In this document: piece by piece, positions 33,517 through 41,932 of the stretch
Layout: each line of letters opens with the position of its first letter
Numbering within the stretch: position 1 is the first letter of the stretch
Origin: an uncultured Eggerthellaceae bacterium
Lineage (GTDB): Bacteria > Actinomycetota > Coriobacteriia > Coriobacteriales > Eggerthellaceae
NCBI GenBank assembly: GCA_910584145.1
Contig: CAJTXX010000001.1
Span: 1-64,000 of the forward strand
Length of the DNA: 64,000 nucleotides
Direction: 5' to 3'
Position numbers and translations under genes: made by a program
Notes under the pieces: generated by a model
The model's database searches: none
The model's input: only the letters and a program-made list of their open reading frames with translations
What the model was told of the DNA's origin: nothing

Positions 33517-34896
33517 TCACCCTGGCTCGCTAGTCGCCACCTTTGCCGCTCCTCGAGCACCAACGTCTAGCCGCATCGTCTTCATCAGGATCAGGGTCAG
33601 CAGCCCACTTGCGGCGGTCGCCGCGGTCGCGGAAAGCCAGACGCCGTTCAAACCGAATTGCGGCGTCAACAGCACGAGGGATGCGATCGGGAGCACCAGC
33701 GCGCCGGCGGCGGACGCCATCAGGGAGCGCACGGGCCGGTCCAAGGCCGTGAAATAGGACGAGAAGCACAGGTCGACCCAGCCGACGAGGTACGAGAACG
33801 AGGACAGCTGCACCGCCGTGACGCTCAGGGCGAGCAGCTTCTCGTCGCCAGGCCTGACGAACAGGGTCGCGGCATGGGGGCCGACCAGCAGCATGAACAG
33901 GAAGGACGCAACGGCGATGGCGACGGTGGCCGTGAGCGTGCGCCGGAATATCGCCCCCATGCGGTCGAGCATCCTCGCGCCGTAGCAGTGGCTGATCGCG
34001 GGCTGGAGAGCATCGCATACCCCGAATGCCAGCATGCCGATGATCGAGTCGACGTACATCACGATGGAGAACGCCGCGACTGCCGACGTCCCGCCGTAGC
34101 GTAGGAGGAACACGTTCATGACCAGGCTCATGACCGAGGCCGCTATGCTGCCGAAGAACTCGCTCGACCCGTTCGCCACGATGCGCCCGAGCTGGCGGGC
34201 AGTGGGCCTCCCTCCCGTGTAGTAGAGGTCCAGCCGCTTCTTCCGGAAGGCGAGGAGCGTGTTGACGGAGCCGGCCGCTATGGCGATGCAGCTTGACAGC
34301 GCGGCGGCCATGACGCCCTGTCGCAGCACGGCGATGAGGGCGAAGTCTGCGGCCACGTTGGCCACCTGGGTCGTGATGCCGATGACCATGCCGAACCTTC
34401 CCTTCCCGCAATCGCGCAAAAAGTTGTCGGTCGCGAAGTGCACGGGTATCAGCGGCGCGAACGCCGAGTACACCACGAGGTACTCCACGGCGAGCCGGAT
34501 CGCCTCCTCGCTCGCTCCTGGTGCTATGAAGGTGGCGAATCGGTGCGCGAACAGCAGGCCCAGCGCTCCCGCCACGCACGAGAAGGCGATGATGGCCTTC
34601 ACGGCGAAAGAGAAGAGACGCGACGCAGCCTCGCGGTCGCCTTTCCCCAACAGCATGGCTATGTTCACCGACGTCCCCGTCGCCACCATGTTGGGCAACG
34701 CTTCGGCGATGAGGATGATGGGCATTATCAGGTTGACCGCGGCCAAGGCGTCCTCTCCTAGGAACCGCCCCACGAATATCCCGTCGGCGACGGAGTACAG
34801 CGCGCCGACGGCCGAAGCGATGGCCGCGGGAATCGCGCAGCGGAAGAAGAGCGTCGTCGGCGGCAACGTTGCGAACATGTTCGATCCATGGCTCAT
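33517..34896 (-). CDS. MATE-family efflux transporter
   Basis: A 459-residue multidrug and toxin extrusion protein with twelve helices. N-terminal half: VGALYSVADGIFVGRFLGED and NLIMPIILIAEALPNMVATG. C-terminal half: GTSAVAAFSIVMYVDSIIG and the YGARMLDRM loop. The ATG at 34896 has a perfect AGGAGG; the open frame beyond it runs through the structured leader. It is followed within 75 bases by the AraC-EamA pair on the same strand. The leader (34964-35130) contains a strong terminator, so expression is probably set by attenuation or a riboswitch. Confidence 0.92.
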   Translation of the reverse strand: MSHGSNMFATLPPTTLFFRCAIPAAIASAVGALYSVADGIFVGRFLGEDALAAVNLIMPIILIAEALPNMVATGTSVNIAMLLGKGDREAASRLFSFAVKAIIAFSCVAGALGLLFAHRFATFIAPGASEEAIRLAVEYLVVYSAFAPLIPVHFATDNFLRDCGKGRFGMVIGITTQVANVAADFALIAVLRQGVMAAALSSCIAIAAGSVNTLLAFRKKRLDLYYTGGRPTARQLGRIVANGSSEFFGSIAASVMSLVMNVFLLRYGGTSAVAAFSIVMYVDSIIGMLAFGVCDALQPAISHCYGARMLDRMGAIFRRTLTATVAIAVASFLFMLLVGPHAATLFVRPGDEKLLALSVTAVQLSSFSYLVGWVDLCFSSYFTALDRPVRSLMASAAGALVLPIASLVLLTPQFGLNGVWLSATAATAASGLLTLILMKTMRLDVGARGAAKVATSEPG

Positions 34897-34963
34897 AGGG
34901 TCCTCCTCGGCATGGCCTTGGCCTGCGATCGGGCCCATCGAGCCTGCACGTTCGCTTGCAGGC

Positions 34964-35010
34964 AAAAAGAGCCCGGTCACAAGCAACGGGAATTGCTGAT
35001 GACCGAGCTC
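34964..35010 (-). terminator. Intrinsic terminator in the MATE gene leader
   Basis: On the minus strand GAGCTCGGTCATCAGCAA (35010-34993) pairs with TTGCTTGTGACCGGGCTC (34986-34969) around a six-base loop. Seventeen of 18 positions pair, two as wobble, and TTTTT follows (34968-34964). It stands 68 bases before the MATE start codon, the expected place for transcription control of that gene. Confidence 0.8.
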
Positions 35011-35130
35011 ACTCGACACCTTATCTGGCAGGCGGTTTGCAGGCTCGCTGGCTGCAGCCCCCGTGCTACGGCACTCTGCCCTCCGGTGACCGGCGATTCG
35101 ATTGCGAATCACCGAATAATATAAAGCAGC
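35011..35130 (-). ncRNA. Candidate riboswitch or structured leader of the MATE gene
   Basis: GC-rich, hairpin-prone sequence upstream of the terminator: CGCCGGTCACCGGAGGGC, then GTGCCGTAGCACGGGGGCTG, then AGCCAGCGAGCCTGC and CCGCCTGCC. AGCCAG...CCTGC has the flanks and spacing of a cobalamin-riboswitch B12 box, but the four central bases differ and the conserved GCCACTG core is not seen. An AT-rich TATATTATT (about 35120) may be its -10. A regulatory RNA is likely; its class is unresolved. Confidence 0.5.
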
Positions 35131-35540
35131 GAGATGCGACCATCGCCGGTCTCCAAAAAACATACCGAACCGACGCCAAAGAGCATGGGAGCCATGGGCG
35201 GTTCTCATGACTCGTGCTGGCATCAGGGACAGGCCTAGTAGGGCAGAGGCGATAGCGGAGGGGTGCCCTCATCGTTTCTCTGTTGCTCCTCTCGTTGTTG
35301 CGTCGGCCGCGAGCTTTGCGCGCAGGTGGCGCCTCGCTGCCATGGTTGCCCGCGCAGCACAGCGAGACCATCTGCGATATGGTGCGTGCCTCCCGTTGCC
35401 TCTTTCGAGCGATGGCGGGTCCATCTTCCTTCCTTGCCATTCTTCTCCTAACGTGGTCGCACGAGCCGAGCGCGCGATATTCCTCGCATATCGGGAACAC
35501 CCGATGTGATGGCGCGTGCGCAAACGGGAGCGCGCAGCAT
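35131..35540. other. Gene-free region between the MATE leader and the ABC exporter
   Basis: No supported coding sequence. A GGCGGTTCTCATGACTCG unit (about 35198) belongs loosely to the second repeat family. Short reading frames on both strands show no family or ribosome binding site. Confidence 0.5.
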
Positions 35541-38500
35541 CTATGATGCGCGGCGCATCCGTTCGACCGAGTACGCCGTATCGGCGATAGCAGCTGCTGA
35601 GGGACGGTGGCTCACCAGCATCATCGTCTTGCCCTTGCGGTTCTCGGCAAGGGCTTTGAGCACTGCGGCTTCGTTCAGGCTATCCAGGTTGCTCGTGGGC
35701 TCATCGAGCAGCACGAACGGCGCGTCGTGCAAAAGCACGCGGGCCAGACCGAGGCGCTGCCTTTCCCCACCCGAGAGCGCATCGCCCAGATCGCCCACCG
35801 GGGTGTCGATGCCATAGGGAAGGCGGTCGACCAGATCGGTCAAGGATACCTTCTCCAGCGCCTCGTGCAGCTCAGCATCGGTGGCTTGCGGGCGCGCGAC
35901 CAGCAGATTGTCCCTTATAGTGCCGGTGAACAGGAACGTGTCTTGAGCCATGAAGCTTTCTGCGCGCCTCAGATCAGAAGCGTCGACGCCGCGTATGTCG
36001 CGCCCGGACACTTCTACGCGGCCCGTGTCGGCATCCCAGAAGCGCATCAGGAGCTTCAGCAGCGTCGATTTGTCCGCTCCGCTGCGGCCGGCGATGCGCA
36101 CGATGCTGCCCTTCTCTATCTTGAGATCCACGTCATCGAGCACATGCTCATCTCCATATGAGAAGCCGACGCCGTGGAGCATCGCGCCCTCGAAGCTGCC
36201 GAGAGGCTCGCCGTTAAGGGTCTCGGGCACTATCGGGCGCTCGTCGAGGACCTCCAGCACGCGTGCGCCAGCGGCCAGGGTCTGCTGCAGCGACGTGCCC
36301 AGGGCTGCCACGGCCACGACCGGGCCGAATGATGACATCAACGCCGCGACGGACACCACCGCGGGGCCGAAGCTGAGCTGGCCGTCCCCGACCAGCATCG
36401 CCGCTATCGCCAGCATGCCGAGCCCGAGCGCCATCACCAGAAGCCCGGTGGCCGCCATCGACACCGCGCCCCTGCGCTTCAGGGGCCCCTCGGCGCACTG
36501 CAGCTTCGCGGTAAGCGACCGAAGGCCGTCCAGCCGCTCGCCTTCGCGCCCGAACTGCATGATCTCGGGCAGCCCGCCCAGGCTGTCGAGCACGAAGGCG
36601 TTCATGGTGCCCACGCCGTCGCGCACTTCGCGGCCGCTGTCGCCCGACGCCTTTGACGAAACCCACGGCACTGCGACTCCCATAACCAGGTAGGAGAACG
36701 CGGCCCAGGCCGCAAGCACCGGCGACTGGAACGCTATGAAGGCGACCATGGCCGTCGAAACCACCACAGCGATGGCCGCTGGCGACAGGGTGTGTGCGTA
36801 GAACACCTCGAGCAGCTCGACGTCGGCCGTCATGAGCGACACCAGGTTGCCCTTGTCGCGTCCCTCCAGCTTGGCGGGGGCGAGCGTGCGCATCACGGCG
36901 AACAGGCGGTCGCGCACGAGCGCCAGCACCTTGAACGCCAGGTAGTGGTTGCATAGCTGCTCGCCATAGCGCAACGGTCCGCGCAGGACCCCGCAGGCGA
37001 TCACGGCTGCCACGGCAGAACCCCAGCCGACTCCCTGGGGAACCCCCGCTAAGTCGAGCAGCCCATACACGGCGAACACCGTGAGGGATATGGCTGCGCC
37101 GAAGCCCAGCACCCCCAACGCCACAGCAGCAGCCATGACGGGCAGCAGCGGCTTCGTGAGGCCCACCAGCCTGGCCATCACGGACAGATGCGAGCGTCGC
37201 AGGCCCCCGGGGCCGCAACCGCCTGCTTCATGGGTGTCAGGCCTGCCAACCGCGGCGGCACCCGCGTCGTCGGCCCCGTCGGCCTCTTCCAACGAAACGC
37301 CAACGCATCCGGCCTGGTCGGCGAACGCCTCCAGATGCGCCTGCTTCTGCCACATGCGCCCATAGACCCCGCCGGCCGAAGCCAGCTCGTCGTGGCACCC
37401 GGCCTCTGCGACCCGTCCGTCCTCCAGCACGTAGATGCCATCGGCATCCTTCAGCGCCGCCAGGCGATGGGTCACCATGACCACCGTCTTCGACGTGGCG
37501 AGGCTCTGCACCAGCGCGATGATGGCCGCCTCGCTTTCGGAATCGATGTTCGAGGTGGCCTCGTCCAGCACGTAGATGGGAGTGTCGTGCAGCAGCGCAC
37601 GGGCCATGGCCAGCCGTTGGCGCTGGCCGCCAGACAGGTTCGATCCCTCGGGAGCCACCTGTGCGTCCAGGCCGCCGGACGCGCGCACGAAGCCATCCAG
37701 CTGGCAGCGGTGCAGCGCCTCCCATAGGTCGGTGTCGGACGCCTCGGGTGCGGCCATGCGCAGGTTCGACCGCACGGTGCCTTCGAACAGATGGCTCGCG
37801 AACGGCACGTAGGTGAGCGTCCTGCGAAGCGACGTGCGCGAAAGCTCGCGCACGTCCGTCCCGCCTATGCGCACCTCGCCCTCATAGCGCCCGAGCGACC
37901 CGCACAGTATTCCCGCAAGGGTCGACTTGCCCGACCCGCTCTCGCCGGCGATGCCCACGAACGAACCCTGCGGGATGAACGCGTCGACGTCGGCGAGAAC
38001 GGTCCGCTTTCCGTCGTAAGAATACGACACGCCGCGGCATTCGATGTCGGCGCGGGTCGGGTCCACCTCCAGCGAGCCGCCGCAGGGCTCGGGCATGTCC
38101 AGCAGCTCGAATATCTTCTCAGCTGCGGCCATGCCGCTCATGGCGGTGTGGAAGAATGACCCCAAGGAGCGCAGCGGCAGGAAGAACTCCGCTGAGAGGA
38201 ACACGATGGCGAACACCCCCGCGAACGTCGCTGCGCCCGCTGAGAATTGGAGCAGCGCCATCACGATGCCGGCTGCCGCTCCTCCGAAGGCGAACAGGTC
38301 CATCACCGTGATGGAGTTCAGCTGCATCACCAGCAGGCGCATGGTCGCCTTGCGGAACGACTCTGCCTCCCGGTTCATGACCTCGTGCCTGCGCCCGTCG
38401 GCTTGGAACACCTTCAGGGTCGTCAGCCCTTGGATGCTCTCCAAGAACAGCGAGCCCAGATCGGTATACGAGCTCCAATACCGTCCCATCACGCGTTTGG

Positions 38501-39038
38501 CGATCTTCTGCACCGCGACGATGGAGAGCGGGATCAGCGGTACGCAGGCGAGGAGCGCAGCGGCCGTGGGCGGGGAGATGGGCGCCAGGCACGCGAACAA
38601 CGTGAGCGGGGCCAACGCCGAATAGAAGAGCTGGGGGAGGTACGACCCGAAGTAGCTCTCGAGGTGCTCCACACCCTCCACGCTCATCTGCAACGCTTCG
38701 CCTGTCGAGATGGTCTCGCGATAGCTCGGCCCTAGGCGGACCAGTTTCTGGTATACGTCCTGCCTGATAGCGGCCTTCGCGGCCGATGCCGCTCTCTGGC
38801 CGAGGCGCTGGGCTGCGGTCTGGCATGCGAACCGCACTGCTATGCCCATCACGGCGATGACAGCCATGGTCACGCCAGAGCGGGCATCAGCCGAGCCTTC
38901 GAGCAACAGCTGGAGGAACCACCCTATGGCCATGAACAGCGTCACGTTGGCCAATAGCGCGACCCACTGCAGCGCAACGCTTCCCGCGATGCACTGCCTG
39001 GCCGAGGGCACCAGGGCGATCAACCTCTTGCTGAACAT
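35541..39038 (-). CDS. Fused CydDC-like ABC exporter (two half-transporters in one chain)
   Basis: An 1165-residue ABC exporter with order TMD1-NBD1-linker-TMD2-NBD2. NBD1 is complete: GESGSGKST, NLSGGQRQR, IYVLDEATS, VTHR. NBD2 has ALSGGERQR, FVLLDEPTS and SHR, but its Walker A is GRSGADKST: Asp989 (36072-36074) replaces the Gly before the catalytic Lys, so site 2 is probably weak or dead. An Ala/Gly-rich linker (residues about 590-640) joins the halves. The sequence is closest in form to CydDC thiol exporters needed for cytochrome bd, but lipid or drug export is possible. AAAGGAATG precedes the start; it follows the YbaN-like gene by 46 bases. Confidence 0.88.
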   Translation of the reverse strand: MFSKRLIALVPSARQCIAGSVALQWVALLANVTLFMAIGWFLQLLLEGSADARSGVTMAVIAVMGIAVRFACQTAAQRLGQRAASAAKAAIRQDVYQKLVRLGPSYRETISTGEALQMSVEGVEHLESYFGSYLPQLFYSALAPLTLFACLAPISPPTAAALLACVPLIPLSIVAVQKIAKRVMGRYWSSYTDLGSLFLESIQGLTTLKVFQADGRRHEVMNREAESFRKATMRLLVMQLNSITVMDLFAFGGAAAGIVMALLQFSAGAATFAGVFAIVFLSAEFFLPLRSLGSFFHTAMSGMAAAEKIFELLDMPEPCGGSLEVDPTRADIECRGVSYSYDGKRTVLADVDAFIPQGSFVGIAGESGSGKSTLAGILCGSLGRYEGEVRIGGTDVRELSRTSLRRTLTYVPFASHLFEGTVRSNLRMAAPEASDTDLWEALHRCQLDGFVRASGGLDAQVAPEGSNLSGGQRQRLAMARALLHDTPIYVLDEATSNIDSESEAAIIALVQSLATSKTVVMVTHRLAALKDADGIYVLEDGRVAEAGCHDELASAGGVYGRMWQKQAHLEAFADQAGCVGVSLEEADGADDAGAAAVGRPDTHEAGGCGPGGLRRSHLSVMARLVGLTKPLLPVMAAAVALGVLGFGAAISLTVFAVYGLLDLAGVPQGVGWGSAVAAVIACGVLRGPLRYGEQLCNHYLAFKVLALVRDRLFAVMRTLAPAKLEGRDKGNLVSLMTADVELLEVFYAHTLSPAAIAVVVSTAMVAFIAFQSPVLAAWAAFSYLVMGVAVPWVSSKASGDSGREVRDGVGTMNAFVLDSLGGLPEIMQFGREGERLDGLRSLTAKLQCAEGPLKRRGAVSMAATGLLVMALGLGMLAIAAMLVGDGQLSFGPAVVSVAALMSSFGPVVAVAALGTSLQQTLAAGARVLEVLDERPIVPETLNGEPLGSFEGAMLHGVGFSYGDEHVLDDVDLKIEKGSIVRIAGRSGADKSTLLKLLMRFWDADTGRVEVSGRDIRGVDASDLRRAESFMAQDTFLFTGTIRDNLLVARPQATDAELHEALEKVSLTDLVDRLPYGIDTPVGDLGDALSGGERQRLGLARVLLHDAPFVLLDEPTSNLDSLNEAAVLKALAENRKGKTMMLVSHRPSAAAIADTAYSVERMRRAS

Positions 39039-39084
39039 CGAGCATTCCTTTCGTTGGGAGCTTTGGGCGGGAACGCGCGCGGCG

Positions 39085-39543
39085 TCAGTCTTCCTGAGCG
39101 GCCTGCTGCGGATGAGCCGTCCACGTTGCGCTCGGCTTCTCGGTCTTCACGAGGAAGCCGAAGTAGACGACGTGCCCTACGAGGATGACCGCGACCACCA
39201 TGCGCCCTATCGGGAAGGGCTCGAGCAGGAAGAACGATATCCCCAGCAGCGCGCATATAGGGATCAGGAGCTTCAGCTTCGCTCCTGCGGTCATCGCTTT
39301 GCGCGTCAGCAAGCCCTCAAAGACCGTCTTATACAGCTTGGTCGCATGGAACCATCCGTTGAGCCTGCGCGAGCTGCGGGCGAAGCAGAACGCTGCCAGC
39401 AGCATGAAGGGGGTGGTGGGTAGGAGCGGCAGCACTGCCCCCGCTGCGCCTAACCCGAAGCTGACGAGGCCGATGCCACCCCATATGCACGATGTCAACC
39501 GGCTCCTCTTCTTGCGGGCAGATCCGGTATCGCCTGTATCCAT
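39085..39543 (-). CDS. YbaN/DUF454 family inner-membrane protein
   Basis: A 152-residue protein with the DUF454 pattern: CIWGGIGLVSFGLGAAGAVL, then PLLPTTPFMLLAAFCFARSS and LNGWFHATKLYK, followed by two C-terminal helices. The ATG at 39543 has AAGGACGGGG upstream; an ATG at 39579 lacks a binding site. It heads the operon with the ABC exporter. YbaN-like genes lie next to haem or respiratory genes in many bacteria, which mildly supports the CydDC reading of its neighbour; the function is unknown. Confidence 0.88.
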   Translation of the reverse strand: MDTGDTGSARKKRSRLTSCIWGGIGLVSFGLGAAGAVLPLLPTTPFMLLAAFCFARSSRRLNGWFHATKLYKTVFEGLLTRKAMTAGAKLKLLIPICALLGISFFLLEPFPIGRMVVAVILVGHVVYFGFLVKTEKPSATWTAHPQQAAQED

Positions 39544-39739
39544 ACGGCCCCGTCCTTTCCTTGTCCGTTTCCCATTCAAAAGTAAGCCGTGGCTAACTAT
39601 TACAGGAATACGATCAAGATCGCAAGCATCGATTCCTGCAAATAGGCATCATGGTCGCACGATCGGCGCATCTCGTCCCGTGCTGATGGGGATATACTGG
39701 GCGCGTGACGACCGGATGACCGCAGAAAGGGGATCAGCC

Positions 39740-40282
39740 ATGGCTAAGAGCATCCTCCTAGTCCATGCAAGCCCGCGCAAAGGGGGCAATTCGGATATGC
39801 TCGCCGATTGGTTCGAGCGGGGAGCCGTTGAGGCAGGGAATACCGTGGTCCGCATCGACGTGGGGCACGCGAGAATCGCCGGCTGCATGGCCTGCGAGCA
39901 CTGCTTCGCGCATGACGGCGAGTGCGTCAACGAGGACGATATGCAGCAGTTCTACCCGCTCCTGCGCGAGGCTGACGTCATCGTGTACGCCACGCCCATG
40001 TACTTCTACAACTTCCCCGCACAGCTGCGCGCCTTCCAAGACCGCATGTTCTGCGGCATCGCAAAGCCCTTCGGCATCAAGCAGGCCGCGCTGCTGCTCT
40101 GCTTCGAGGACGAGGACGCCTCGACGTGCGACCCCGCTGTGAACAGCTACCGCGTGGCGACCGGCTACTGCAAGCAGGAGAACCTGGGCGAGGTCATCGT
40201 CAAAGGCGTGTACGAGAAAGGAGCGATCGAGGGTGATCCCGGCCTGCAACGAGCCTACGAACTAGGGAAGAGCATCCAGTGA
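39740..40282 (+). CDS. Flavodoxin-fold NAD(P)H:FMN oxidoreductase-like protein
   Basis: A 180-residue flavoprotein of the NADPH-dependent FMN reductase/iron-sulfur flavoprotein group. It begins SILLVHASPRKGGNSDMLAD (FMN phosphate loop), then CMACEHCFAHDGECVNEDDM, a compact four-Cys segment like that of iron-sulfur flavoproteins, then ATPMYFYNFPAQLRAFQDR (FMN ring contact). GAAAGGGG lies before the ATG. It stands opposite the HxlR gene (convergent). The Cys set may bind an Fe-S cluster or act in redox. Confidence 0.88.
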   Translation: MAKSILLVHASPRKGGNSDMLADWFERGAVEAGNTVVRIDVGHARIAGCMACEHCFAHDGECVNEDDMQQFYPLLREADVIVYATPMYFYNFPAQLRAFQDRMFCGIAKPFGIKQAALLLCFEDEDASTCDPAVNSYRVATGYCKQENLGEVIVKGVYEKGAIEGDPGLQRAYELGKSIQ

Positions 40283-40330
40283 CAGCACCCTTCACCCCGT
40301 TGTTATGCGCCGCCTCGCTCGGTTAGACGG

Positions 40331-40663
40331 CTACGGGCGGTCCGCCTCGCCCCGGTCGCAGAGCTCGCCGAGCACGGCGACGAGGCTGCGGCCGCGCTCG
40401 GTGAGCGTGCATTCCACCTTCGGAGGCACGTCGGGGTGCATCGTGCGCACGATGCACCCATCAGCCTCGAGCTCTTTCAAGTTGCAGCTCAGGGTGCGAT
40501 CGATGACCCTCTTCATGTAGCGCTGCATCTCATTGGATCGCACGGGCTCGTATCCCATCAGGCAGTACGGGATGACAGGCTCGTGCTTGCCCGCTATGAG
40601 CGAAAGGGCGTAGGGATAGCCCGTCTCGTCGAAGTCAGCGTTCTCTATGCTGCTGTCCGCCAT
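40331..40663 (-). CDS. HxlR-family transcriptional regulator
   Basis: A 110-residue winged-helix protein: YPYALSLIAGKHEPVIPYCL as the first helices, YMKRVIDRTLSCNLKELEAD as the recognition region, and PPKVECTLTERGRSL as the wing. Unlike the protein at 640 it lacks the N-terminal sensor Cys; Cys residues occur later. The ATG at 40663 has AAGG upstream. It is divergent from a truncated flavin reductase, the type of gene HxlR proteins often control. Confidence 0.85.
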   Translation of the reverse strand: MADSSIENADFDETGYPYALSLIAGKHEPVIPYCLMGYEPVRSNEMQRYMKRVIDRTLSCNLKELEADGCIVRTMHPDVPPKVECTLTERGRSLVAVLGELCDRGEADRP

Positions 40664-40690
40664 AGCTATACCTTGGGGTAGCGTCTTGAG

Positions 40691-40830
40691 GTGGCCGTCA
40701 ACATCGGCGACCACAAGACCACCGGCAACATCCTTGCGACGGGGGCGTTCACCGTAGCGCCTGCCGACGCCGCGCACGTGGTCGAAACGGACCCCTTCGG
40801 CATGGCCACGGGGCGCAAGGTCGGCTCGGT
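40691..40830 (+). pseudogene. Flavin reductase-like protein, internal remnant
   Basis: About 46 codons: VAVNIGDHKTTGNILATGAF, then TVAPADAAHVVETD and GMATGRKV. This is the FMN-binding split-barrel core of flavin reductases without the N-terminal strand and without the C-terminal half. Downstream sequence is unrelated. Confidence 0.6.
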
Positions 40831-41283
40831 CATCATTTCGGCCTTCGATCTCTTGCTCGGGATGCTATCGTCGGTCATGATGCTAGAGGGCGCGATCCCC
40901 TTGTCGTCGTATGCGATCCTGGGATGGCGCAGCCTATAGACGAACCCAGAGGGCGTGGCGCTGAACCGCGGCCCGTTCGTTTTTTACAGATGGCGCTGAA
41001 GCGTTTTTCGCCACATCGCCCATGAGCATCACGATTTCAGCAGCGGGAAGAGCGCAGGCTCGATCTCGAGGATAGGGATGCTCCGCTCTGAGAGTCCCGT
41101 GATCCGATCACGTAGATCATGGCGGCTTTGACCGTGCCGCTGTCAGCATCGATGCTATCAGCCCCTGTATCGCTCACATCGATCCGCGCTCCTCTTCCAG
41201 CTCTTGACATTGAAATTCTTTTCATTGAATATTAATTCAACAAACGAGGAAGCACTCGGATGGAATGCAAGGAGGGAAGGCCC
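40831..41283. other. Degraded region with a minus-strand C-terminal fragment
   Basis: At 41104-41030 (minus) a short end of a protein reads ITGLSERSIPILEIEPALF, then PLLKS and a stop. It has no start and no partner. The last part (41200-41260) is AT-rich and probably holds the promoter of the TetR gene. Confidence 0.35.
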
Positions 41284-41853
41284 ATGGAGACTCGCAAGGA
41301 GCAGAAGGAGCGTCGCCGCTGGCAGATACTCCGAGCTGCCCTCGACCTGTTCGTGCGCCGTGGCTACGCTGAGACCACCATCGGCCAGATAGCCGAGGCC
41401 GCCTCTATGAGCACAGGGCTCATGTTCCACTATTTCTCCTCCAAGGAAGACCTCTACCTGGCTCTTGTGGCCATCGGGGTGGAGGGCACCAAGGCCCCGC
41501 AGGCCTCCGGCGCCTGCGATGCGGTCGGGTACTTCGAGGGGTTCCTCGGCCAGCTCTTCTCCTTCACCGAGAGCGAGCCGTGGGTGCCCCAGATGTTCGT
41601 GCTCATGGGTCGCGCTCGCCGCGACGGCGCCCCCGAAGCGGTGCGCGAGCTGGCGCTCAGCGTCGATCAGATGCAGCGCTCGGCTGAGGTCATCGCGGAA
41701 GGGCAACGCGCGGGGCTGTTCCGCGCGGGCGACCCGCTACAGCTCTCGCAGACGTTCTGGGCCAGCGTTCAGGGCGTCATGGAGCAGTGGGCGGCAGACC
41801 CGGCCATGACGCCGCCGAACGCTGATTGGCTGATGGGCATCCTGCGCCCCTGA
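41284..41853 (+). CDS. TetR/AcrR-family transcriptional regulator
   Basis: A 189-residue repressor. The N-terminal HTH (residues about 10-55) reads RRWQILRAALDLFVRRGYAE, then TTIGQIAEAASMSTGLMFHY and FSSKEDLY. The C-terminal ligand domain is variable. A GGAGGG eight bases upstream supports the ATG at 41284; the ATG at 41260 has none. It lies 79 bases before the FAD oxidoreductase gene and likely controls it. Confidence 0.9.
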   Translation: METRKEQKERRRWQILRAALDLFVRRGYAETTIGQIAEAASMSTGLMFHYFSSKEDLYLALVAIGVEGTKAPQASGACDAVGYFEGFLGQLFSFTESEPWVPQMFVLMGRARRDGAPEAVRELALSVDQMQRSAEVIAEGQRAGLFRAGDPLQLSQTFWASVQGVMEQWAADPAMTPPNADWLMGILRP

Positions 41854-41932
41854 GCCCAGCCTCCTTTGGGGATCCGCCCGACGAGGGCTCATCTATCGCA
41901 ATGGTATCTGCAAGCGAAGGGAAGACGAGATC

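Noticed and set aside
35011..35130. Firm cobalamin riboswitch call
   Set aside because: Only the flanks of the B12 box match; the central bases and the GCCACTG core do not, so it is reported as unclassified.
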